Shown piece after piece: positions 57,700 through 64,000 of a DNA stretch of 64,000 nucleotides. The DNA comes from Salipiger mangrovisoli (GTDB taxonomy: Bacteria > Pseudomonadota > Alphaproteobacteria > Rhodobacterales > Rhodobacteraceae). A program made the translations under genes and the position numbers. Each line of letters starts with the position of its first letter. Positions within the stretch are counted from its first letter, which is position 1. The notes under the pieces are model-generated. The model was not told the origin of the DNA. It was given only the letters and a program-made list of their open reading frames with translations, and did not search any database. The stretch spans positions 20,839 to 84,838 of the forward strand of contig NZ_JADFFK010000024.1 in assembly GCF_015223355.1 (NCBI RefSeq), read 5' to 3'.

Positions 57700-58731
57700 A
57701 TGGGAATGGACGGGGATCAACCGGTGGCGGACCGCCCGCAGCAGGCCGATGTGGCGGCGCGGGCCGGGGTGTCGCTGGCCACGGTTGACCGGGTGCTGAA
57801 CCGCCGCAAGGGCGTCAAGGAGCGCACCCGCCAGCGGGTGCTGGAGGCGGCGCGCGAGCTGGGCTTCCTGAGCGAGCGCGAGGAGGCGGCCCTGGGCGGC
57901 GAACGGCCGCTGAACATCGTCGTGCTGCTGCCGGCGGGGTCGAACCCCTACCTGCGGCTGCTCGGCGAGCGGCTGCGCGCGAGGCTCGACAGCGCCGGGC
58001 CGGCGGGGCCGGTGCTGCGCTGCTTCTTCATCGAGAGCTTCAGCGCGCAGGCGCTGGCCGAGGCGCTGCGGCGCAACGCCGCCTGGGCCGACGGCATCGC
58101 CTTCTTCGCCATCGAGCACCCGGTGGTGCGCGAGGCGGCGGCGGAGGTGGTCGCGGCGGGCACGCGGCTGGTGACGATCGTGTCGGACCTCGGCTCGGTG
58201 CCGGGCATCGCGCATGTCGGGCTCGACAACCGCGCCGTGGGGCGCACCGCCGGGCTGCTGATCGGGCGGCTGTCCGGCGGCAGGGCAGGGGCGGTGGCGC
58301 TGGTCGCCGGCTCGCGCCACTACCGGGCGCATTCCGAGCGCGAGGCAGGGTTTCTCAGCATCCAGGAAGAGCTGTTCCCGCAGCTGCGCATCCACGGCAT
58401 GCGCGAGGGTCACGACGATGCCGCCGAGAACTACCGCCACACGCTGGCGCTGCTCGAACAGGTGCCCGACCTTGTCGGCATCTACAACGTCGGCGGCTCG
58501 TCGGGCGGGATCACGCGGGCGCTGCGCGAGCAGGACCGGCAGGATGTGATCTTCGTCGGCCACGGGCTGACGCCCGACACCCGGCGGGCGGTGCTCGAAG
58601 GCACGATGGACGCGATCTTCGACCAGGATCCCGACATGCTGATCTCGCGCGCCATAGAGGGCCTGTCGGGGCCGGCCCCGGTGCAGCGGCCGCTGAAGCT
58701 GGACATCTATTTCAGCGAGAACCTGCCGTGA
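57700..58731 (+). CDS. LacI family transcriptional regulator
   Basis: 343-residue regulator. N-terminal LacI helix-turn-helix QADVAARAGVSLATVDRVLNRRKGVKERTR and a periplasmic-binding-protein-like sensor domain (NIVVLLPAGSNPYLRLLGERLR; NVGGSSGGITRALRE). It is divergent from the TRAP/VOC/RLP/kinase operon and is its likely local repressor, released by a sugar or sugar acid. A hairpin follows the stop codon. Confidence 0.92.
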   Translation: MGMDGDQPVADRPQQADVAARAGVSLATVDRVLNRRKGVKERTRQRVLEAARELGFLSEREEAALGGERPLNIVVLLPAGSNPYLRLLGERLRARLDSAGPAGPVLRCFFIESFSAQALAEALRRNAAWADGIAFFAIEHPVVREAAAEVVAAGTRLVTIVSDLGSVPGIAHVGLDNRAVGRTAGLLIGRLSGGRAGAVALVAGSRHYRAHSEREAGFLSIQEELFPQLRIHGMREGHDDAAENYRHTLALLEQVPDLVGIYNVGGSSGGITRALREQDRQDVIFVGHGLTPDTRRAVLEGTMDAIFDQDPDMLISRAIEGLSGPAPVQRPLKLDIYFSENLP

Positions 58732-58754
58732 CGAACGCTGCGTGAGAGGGGGAG

Positions 58755-58774
58755 GCGCCCGCCGCTGCGGGCGC
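58755..58774. terminator. Hairpin between lacI-type gene and PepSY gene
   Basis: Arms GCGCCCGC (58755-58762) and GCGGGCGC (58767-58774), loop CGCT, between convergent genes; no T run beyond TT. Confidence 0.5.
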
Positions 58775-58785
58775 TTCGCGGGCGC

Positions 58786-60132
58786 TCAGGCCAGGCGCCG
58801 TCGGCGGGCGCGCAGGTGCAGCGCCAGTTCCACCGCCGCCAGGCCCAGCATCGACAGGCCGACCAGCGGGAAGAACGCCCCCGCCGCCACGGCCATCAGC
58901 AGCAGACCGCGCGGGATGCGCCCGTCGGTCGGCATCTGCGGCACGCCGAGCGCCCCGGCCGGGCGGCGCTTCCACCACATCACCGCGCCCGAGACGCACA
59001 GGCCGATCATGGCGAGGCAGGCGAGCAGCAGCACGATCTGGTTGATCAGGCCCCACTCCTGCCCCATGTGCACCGAGACCCCCCATTCCGCCCAGCGTCC
59101 CAGCGTGCCGAGGTCCGCGAACCCCGCGTCGTAGAGCACCGCGCCGCTGTACTGGTCGAGGTGGATGACCCGCTCGTCGGTGATGTCGTCGGGGTAGACC
59201 GAGGCGGTGAAGACGCCCTCGGGTCCGCTCGGCATCGACACCGAGTAGCCCGGCACGAGGCCGCGCGCCTCGACGGTCCGCACCACCTCGTCGAGCGTCC
59301 GCGGGACGCCCGGCGCGGCCTGCGAGCGCGGCACCGGCTGCTTCTCGATGATCCAGGGCGCGCGGTCCACCGCCTCTGACAGCGGCACGGCCGAGACGGG
59401 CAGGCCGGACCAGTAGCCCTCGGGCATGCCGAGGCCGAGGCCGTTGGCAGTGTCGTAGAAATTGCTGCCCCAGACCCCGGACCAGGGCAGGCCGGTCATC
59501 GCCAGGAAGACGATGAAGGCGCCGGTATAGAGCCCGGTCACCGCGTGCAGGTCGCGCCACCAGGGCCGGCCGCGCCTGGCCTTGATGCGGGTGGTGCCGA
59601 GCCCCCTGCCGCGCGGCCACCACAGGTATAGGCCGGTGCCGACCAGCAGCACCATCCAGCCCGCCGCCGCCTCGATCAGCCGGTTGCCGAGCCAGCCGAC
59701 GTAGTCCAGCGAGTGCAGCTTGCGCACCACGTACATCGCCGGGCTGCCCGAGGCCCCGGCGTCCCACAGGCTGCCGAGCACCTCGCCGCTGTAGGGGTTG
59801 ACGTAGAGGCTGGTCTTCAGCCCGTCCGCGCCGAGGATGTCGACCTCGGCGCTGCGGTTCGCGGCGGCGGGCGGGGTATAGGCCCTGAGCGTGCCGGGGT
59901 GCGCCGCGAGCGCGGCACCGGCGATCTGCGAGGGGGCAAGCATTGCCCCCGCCGGCTCGACGAGGCGCAGCCGGCTGTAGGCGGCGTCGTTGATCTCGTC
60001 CTTGAAGAGGTAGATGCCGCCGGTCACGGCGAGGATCAGCACGAAGGGCAGGACGAGCAGCCCTGCGATGAAGTGCCAGCGCCAGACGGCGCGGTAGAGC
60101 GCGGCGGTGGCCGCGCGCGGGGATTCTGTCAT
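58786..60132 (-). CDS. PepSY-associated transmembrane protein
   Basis: 448-residue inner-membrane protein of the PepSY_TM family, often linked with siderophore or metal uptake and possibly a ferric reductase-like role. First helix FIAGLLVLPFVLILAVTGGIYLF, then the periplasmic PepSY-like stretches (LVPGYSVSMPSGPEGVF) and further helices with WWRDLHAVTGLYTGAFIVF and GLINQIVLLLACLAMIGLCV. Histidines in helices (WHF, LHSLDYVG, DLHAVTG) could bind heme. ATG 60132 fits the domain. It is followed upstream on the same strand by the small His-rich protein. Confidence 0.85.
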   Translation of the reverse strand: MTESPRAATAALYRAVWRWHFIAGLLVLPFVLILAVTGGIYLFKDEINDAAYSRLRLVEPAGAMLAPSQIAGAALAAHPGTLRAYTPPAAANRSAEVDILGADGLKTSLYVNPYSGEVLGSLWDAGASGSPAMYVVRKLHSLDYVGWLGNRLIEAAAGWMVLLVGTGLYLWWPRGRGLGTTRIKARRGRPWWRDLHAVTGLYTGAFIVFLAMTGLPWSGVWGSNFYDTANGLGLGMPEGYWSGLPVSAVPLSEAVDRAPWIIEKQPVPRSQAAPGVPRTLDEVVRTVEARGLVPGYSVSMPSGPEGVFTASVYPDDITDERVIHLDQYSGAVLYDAGFADLGTLGRWAEWGVSVHMGQEWGLINQIVLLLACLAMIGLCVSGAVMWWKRRPAGALGVPQMPTDGRIPRGLLLMAVAAGAFFPLVGLSMLGLAAVELALHLRARRRRLA

Positions 60133-60216
60133 GGGATCAATCCGAAAGGCCCGCCGGGGCGGGGTCTGAGAGGAGCAGGCGCAGCGCGTCAAGTCTGCGG
60201 CCTGCGGCGCAGGGGT

Positions 60217-60648
60217 TCAGGCCAGCGCGGGCGGGGCTCTCGGGGAATGATGCGCGTCGCGGGACTGTGCGGCGCGGTGGCGGTCGGCGCTCTGGCGCCA
60301 GCCGTCCTGGGGGATCAGCAGGCTGCCGTGGCCGTCGTGGGCCAGACGGGGCGCGCCGGGCAGGCCGTGGCAGAAGGGGCAGGGGTGGTCATGCGCCGGG
60401 TGCTCGCCGTGGCTGGCGGGATCGGCCTGCGCCGAAAGCTCGCTGTGCCCGCCGTGGCCGCTATGCCCCCTGTCATCGCTCTGCGGCGCGCAGAGATCGC
60501 CCGGCGCGAGGCCGAAGGCGCGCTCGGTGGCCAGGCGCGCCGCGACCGCCCGGTCCGGAGCCATCAGCCCGGCCGAGGTCACGCCGGTCACGGCCAGAAG
60601 AACGGCCAGGACACAGGCGAGGGCGGGAAGGGCGCGCCGGATCGACAT
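60217..60648 (-). CDS. Small His-rich exported or membrane-anchored protein (DUF2946-like)
   Basis: 143 residues starting MSIRRALPALACVLAVLLA, a leader or anchor helix. The body has many histidines (HSGHGGHSELS, HGEHPAHDHPCPFCHG) with a CPFCH motif, as in DUF2946-type proteins found near copper or iron uptake genes. It is upstream of the PepSY gene on the same strand, with an 84-base gap, so both may belong to one metal-related operon. No strong ribosome site is visible; the start is uncertain. Confidence 0.65.
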   Translation of the reverse strand: MSIRRALPALACVLAVLLAVTGVTSAGLMAPDRAVAARLATERAFGLAPGDLCAPQSDDRGHSGHGGHSELSAQADPASHGEHPAHDHPCPFCHGLPGAPRLAHDGHGSLLIPQDGWRQSADRHRAAQSRDAHHSPRAPPALA

Positions 60649-60715
60649 GGCGGTGTCATGCCATGGCGCGCCGCCCCGGTGAAGCGCGATAGTGTCGCGG
60701 GGCCTTCGGCCGCGC

Positions 60716-61744
60716 TCAGATCTCCAGCACGATGCGGCCGTCGATCTTGCCCGCGCGCATGGTGTCGAAGATGGCGTTGATGTTCTCCAGCCGGTCCCAG
60801 CTGAAATGCGAGGCGACCTTGCCCGCCCCGGCGAAGGCCAGCGCCTCGCGCAGGTCGTTGCGGGTGCCGACGATCGAGCCGCGCACGGTGATCCGCTGCA
60901 GCACGATGTCGAAGATCGGCAGCGGGAAGTCCCCCGGCGGCAGGCCGACCAGCGCCATGAAGCCACCGCGCCGCAGCATCCCCACCGCCTGCGCGAAGGC
61001 GGCGTTCGACACGGCGGTGACCAGCACCCCATGCGCGCCGCCGACCAGCTTGTGCACCTCCTGCGCCACGTCCACCTCGGCGGCGTTGAGCGCGATCTCG
61101 GCCCCCATGCTGCGGGCCAGCGCCAGCTTGTCCTCGGCGATGTCGACGGCGATCACCCGCAGCCCCATGGCGACGGCGTATTGCACCGCCATGTGGCCGA
61201 GCCCGCCGATGCCCGAGATCGCCACCCAGTCGCCGGGCTTGGCCTCGGTCTCCTTCAGACCCTTGTAGACGGTGACCCCCGCGCAGAGCACCGGCGCGGC
61301 GGGGCCCCAGTCGAGCCCGTCCGGCAGCATCCCGACGAAATTGGCATCGGCGAGCACGAATTCGGCATAGCCGCCGTCCACCGTGTAGCCGGTCATCTGC
61401 TGGTCGGGGCAGAGCGTTTCCCAGCCGCCGACGCAATGCTCGCAGCGGCCGCAGGCGGTGTGCAGCCAGGGCGCGCCGATGCGGTCGCCCTCCTTCAGGT
61501 GGGTGACGCCCGGCCCGATCGCGGCGACCTCGCCGACGCCCTCGTGGCCGGGGATGAAGGGGGCGGTGGGCTTCACCGGCCAGTCGCCCTCGGCGGCATG
61601 CAGGTCGGTGTGGCACACGCCCGAGGCGCGCACCCGCATCAGCACCTGGCCGGGACCGACCTGCGGGACCGGCACCTCGCGGATCTCCAGCGGCTGGCCG
61701 AGCGCCGGGACGACGGCGGCCTTCATCGTCTTGGGAAGGGACAT
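60716..61744 (-). CDS. Zinc-dependent alcohol dehydrogenase (AdhP type)
   Basis: 342-residue medium-chain dehydrogenase. Catalytic zinc ligands C44 and H67 (ASGVCHTDLHAAEGDWP; PGHEGVGEV), the structural zinc set CGRCEHCVGGWETLC, and the NAD-binding GIGGLGHMAVQYA. Closely resembles the E. coli AdhP ethanol-active class in length and motif layout. Probably monocistronic. The 149 bases upstream toward the transporter gene show nothing certain. Confidence 0.93.
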   Translation of the reverse strand: MSLPKTMKAAVVPALGQPLEIREVPVPQVGPGQVLMRVRASGVCHTDLHAAEGDWPVKPTAPFIPGHEGVGEVAAIGPGVTHLKEGDRIGAPWLHTACGRCEHCVGGWETLCPDQQMTGYTVDGGYAEFVLADANFVGMLPDGLDWGPAAPVLCAGVTVYKGLKETEAKPGDWVAISGIGGLGHMAVQYAVAMGLRVIAVDIAEDKLALARSMGAEIALNAAEVDVAQEVHKLVGGAHGVLVTAVSNAAFAQAVGMLRRGGFMALVGLPPGDFPLPIFDIVLQRITVRGSIVGTRNDLREALAFAGAGKVASHFSWDRLENINAIFDTMRAGKIDGRIVLEI

Positions 61745-61893
61745 GGCTAATCTCGATTTTGCAAAATGAAGGGGGATCTCTGCGCGGCAGGAGAACGCCC
61801 TTGGGTTGCAAAATCAAGATCGCGGTCGCGGGACCGAGTGCCGCAGGGGCCGCGGCGGCGGAGCACCGCCGCCGGGGGCGTGTCAGGCCGGGC

Positions 61894-63384
61894 TCAGTGG
61901 CTGCCGGGCATCTGCGGTTTCACCACGGGCGGGCGGCGCACGAAGAAGCTGGCGCCGATCATCAGCAGCGCGATCAGCCCGCCCGTCAGGAAGCCCGCGC
62001 GCACCCCGGCGGCGGTGGCATCGACCAGCTCGGCGCCCGTGGCCATCTCGGTGCCGATGCGGAGCGACATGATCGACACGAAAAGCGCGATGCCCGCCGC
62101 GCCCGCCACCTGCTGCACCGTGCCGATCACCGCCGAGCCGTAGGAGTAGAGCTCTTTCGGCAGCGAGCCCAGCGAGGAGGTGAAGAGCGGGGTGAAGAGC
62201 AGCGCAAGGCCGATGCTCAGCAGCAGGTGGCTGGACAGCACCTGCCAGATGGTGCTGCCGGTCCCGAGCAGCGCCATGGAGCCCAGCCCGAGGAACACCA
62301 GCACCGCGCCGGGGATCACCAGCCGCCGTGCCCCGATCCGGTCGAAGGTGCGCCCGACCCAGGGCGCCATGAGCCCCATCGCCAGCCCGCCCGGCAGCAG
62401 CAGCAGCCCGGCCTCGAGCGGCTCCATCCCCAGCACGTTCTGCATGTAGATCGGCAAGAGGATGATCATCCCGAAGAGCGACATCATGCAGAAGGCCATC
62501 ATCACCACGGCGACGCTGAACACCCGCACCCGGAAGGTGCGCAGGTCGAGCAGGGCGCGGCCCTGCGGCGCCAGCCGGACCTGCCGCGCCACGAAGAGCG
62601 CCAGCGCCACGAAGCCCACCGCCAGCGGCAGCCACACGGGGACATTGCCGCCCTCGTGCCCGGCCGCCTGACCCTCGCCCAGCGTCGAAAGCCCGTAGAC
62701 CAGCCCGCCGAAGGCCAGCACCGACAGCGGCACAGAGATCAGGTCGAGCGGCGTCTTGCGCGGCTCGGTGACATTCTTCAGGCGCGCGTAGCCGAGCGCC
62801 AGCGCGCCCAGCCCGATCGGCAGCACCAGCCAGAACATCCAGCGCCAGTCCAGCAGGTTGAGGATGATCCCCGAGATGGTCGGCCCGATGGCCGGGGCCA
62901 CCGAGATGACGATCGAGATATTGCCCATGGTCTTGCCGCGGCTCTCGGGCGGCACCAGCGTCATCACCGTGGTCATCAACAGCGGCATCATGATCGCCGT
63001 GCCGCAGGCCTGCACCACCCGTCCGAAGATCAGCATCCCCAGCCCCGGCGAGAGCGCGCAGATCAGCGTGCCGGTGCTGAACAGCCCCATCGCCATGGTG
63101 AAGACCGTGCGCGTGTGCAGCCTTTGCAGCAGGAAACCGGTGATTGGGATCACCACCGCCATGGTCAGCAGGAAGGCCGTGGTCAGCCATTGCGCGGCAT
63201 TGGCGGTGACGTTCAGGTCCTTCATCAGCCGCGGCAGGGCGACGCCCATGATCGTCTCGTTGAGGATCACGGTGAAGGCCGAGACCAGCAGCAGCAGGAT
63301 CACCAGCCGGTTGCGCGCGGCGAGGTCGGGATCGGAAACGGGGGCGGGGCCACCGGCGGAAACGGGGGAGCTCTGCATGGTCAT
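61894..63384 (-). CDS. DHA2 family drug:H+ antiporter (14-TM MFS, EmrB type)
   Basis: 496-residue exporter. DHA2 pattern: N-terminal VILLLLVSAFTVILNETIMGVALPRLMKDL, motif C-like region GPTISGIILNLLDWRWMFWL, and a total of about 14 helices. The start is ATG 63384 or ATG 63378 (MTM/MQSSPVSAGG). No EmrA-like membrane fusion gene or local regulator lies beside it within the window. Substrate unknown. Confidence 0.92.
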   Translation of the reverse strand: MTMQSSPVSAGGPAPVSDPDLAARNRLVILLLLVSAFTVILNETIMGVALPRLMKDLNVTANAAQWLTTAFLLTMAVVIPITGFLLQRLHTRTVFTMAMGLFSTGTLICALSPGLGMLIFGRVVQACGTAIMMPLLMTTVMTLVPPESRGKTMGNISIVISVAPAIGPTISGIILNLLDWRWMFWLVLPIGLGALALGYARLKNVTEPRKTPLDLISVPLSVLAFGGLVYGLSTLGEGQAAGHEGGNVPVWLPLAVGFVALALFVARQVRLAPQGRALLDLRTFRVRVFSVAVVMMAFCMMSLFGMIILLPIYMQNVLGMEPLEAGLLLLPGGLAMGLMAPWVGRTFDRIGARRLVIPGAVLVFLGLGSMALLGTGSTIWQVLSSHLLLSIGLALLFTPLFTSSLGSLPKELYSYGSAVIGTVQQVAGAAGIALFVSIMSLRIGTEMATGAELVDATAAGVRAGFLTGGLIALLMIGASFFVRRPPVVKPQMPGSH

Positions 63385-64000
63385 GTTCTCTGAAGGCTGT
63401 CGGCCAAGGCGGAGGCCGGATTCCGGGTTCATGCCCGCGCCGCGGGGAACCCCTGCTTCGTAGGCCGCGAGGTGACGCGGCGCAACCCGCAAACCGCGCT
63501 GGCAGCGCGCAATCGGCAGGGCCGCGCCGGAGATCGCGGCGCTTGGACGGGCGGCGTCGGGCGCGTCTGTCGCTGGTCTGTCGCTGGTCTGTCTCGGGGA
63601 GGGGCGGGAGTGCGGCGACCCCAGGGAGGAGGAGAGGGGCCGCCGCTGAAATGCGGGGCTCAGGGAGGAGGAGAGAGCCCGGCAAATTCCGCCAGCACCG
63701 TGTCGTGCTGTTTCCCCTAGATAGGAATTGCCGCGCCGCAGCGCAAGCCTGCGCTGTGCAAAGCCGTCCTGCGCCGGATGCATGGAAGGTCGATGCCCAA
63801 GTTTGATGCATGTTTCATGCGCGGCTCGGCGGTCGTCCGCAGAATCGTCCGCGCGGCCTTGCCCCGGTGCGCGGCGCGCGCGGGGGTCCTATCGCGCAAC
63901 CGGTTGGCGGGTATGCGGTGTACGCATGCTGCTTGTTATTGAGATGTTCACATTTCGCCCATAGATAGGGCGCAGGGTTCGGATTTGAGCTGAAAAGCTC
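63385..64000. other. Right-edge region without a recognisable gene
   Basis: 616 bases upstream of the exporter. Contains an 11-base tandem repeat GTCTGTCGCTG (2.6 copies, 63565-63593), two copies of CAGGGAGGAGGAGAG (63622-63636, 63661-63675), and small hairpins CGCCC/GGGCG (63956-63972) and GAGCT-GAAA-AGCTC at 63987-64000. Short open frames here look like chance. A promoter for the exporter is expected. Confidence 0.5.

Noticed and set aside
61759..63393. 544-codon plus-strand frame opposite the DHA2 exporter
   Set aside because: His/Arg/Gln-rich shadow with no domain; the minus strand has a 14-helix transporter.
63717..63964. Short frames at the right edge
   Set aside because: No ribosome site, no hydrophobic or domain pattern, overlapping one another on both strands.

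Overview
The window is high-GC alphaproteobacterial DNA, most likely from the Rhodobacteraceae (Roseobacter/Salipiger-like; the genus is inferred, not shown). The main clue is a complete repABC replication/partition module at 35.9-39.5 kb with its antisense RNA and a parS-like palindrome, so the window belongs to a large repABC plasmid or chromid rather than the main chromosome. The abundance of ABC and TRAP transporters, each beside a small catabolic operon and a dedicated regulator, fits a marine or soil heterotroph of this group. No tRNA, rRNA, CRISPR array, transposase or integrase was seen.

Layout. 0-0.7 kb: end of a sugar ABC transporter permease, then a terminator. 0.8-5.5 kb: a TetR regulator, a Crp/Fnr regulator divergent from a periplasmic arylsulfatase gene that carries an in-frame amber codon, and a GntR/FadR regulator. 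5.7-10.5 kb: the biotin ECF transporter bioMNY and a nitroreductase, facing an acyl-CoA ligase/thiolase-like pair. 10.7-12.8 kb: a UvrD-type helicase. 12.9-18.6 kb: a second formylglycine sulfatase and a MarR regulator, divergent from a TAXI-TRAP transporter across a near-perfect 30-bp palindrome. 18.6-28.3 kb: a VOC protein, then a ten-gene hydantoin operon (amino-acid-type ABC transporter, D-carbamoylase, hydantoinase, racemase, LysR, DHDPS-like aldolase, SDR). 28.6-33.8 kb: a complete dipeptide/oligopeptide-type ABC transporter. 34.2-41.7 kb: RidA, an orphan ABC permease, repABC, a MaoC-like hydratase, and a solute receptor plus ATPase that lack a permease. 41.8-49.1 kb: an AspT-type exchanger, a PiT phosphate transporter, a bactofilin-like membrane protein, a DUF1326/DUF2182 pair and RsgA. 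49.4-51.5 kb: a large Ca-loop (FG-GAP/VCBS) protein with two carbohydrate-binding-like repeats. 51.7-58.7 kb: a TRAP transporter, VOC protein, RuBisCO-like protein and DUF1537 sugar-acid kinase in one operon, with a divergent LacI regulator. 58.8-63.4 kb: a PepSY membrane protein, a His-rich small protein, a zinc alcohol dehydrogenase and a DHA2 drug exporter. 63.4-64 kb: no gene seen.

The most interesting unit is the RuBisCO-like protein/DUF1537 kinase/VOC/TRAP operon. It reads as import of a sugar acid, phosphorylation, then RuBisCO-like chemistry, related to but not the same as published apionate pathways. Other points of interest are the interrupted arylsulfatase, the biotin transporter beside a fatty-acyl ligase and a thiolase with a degraded active site, the hydantoin operon that ends in two enzymes lacking canonical catalytic residues, and several strong palindromes that look like operators.
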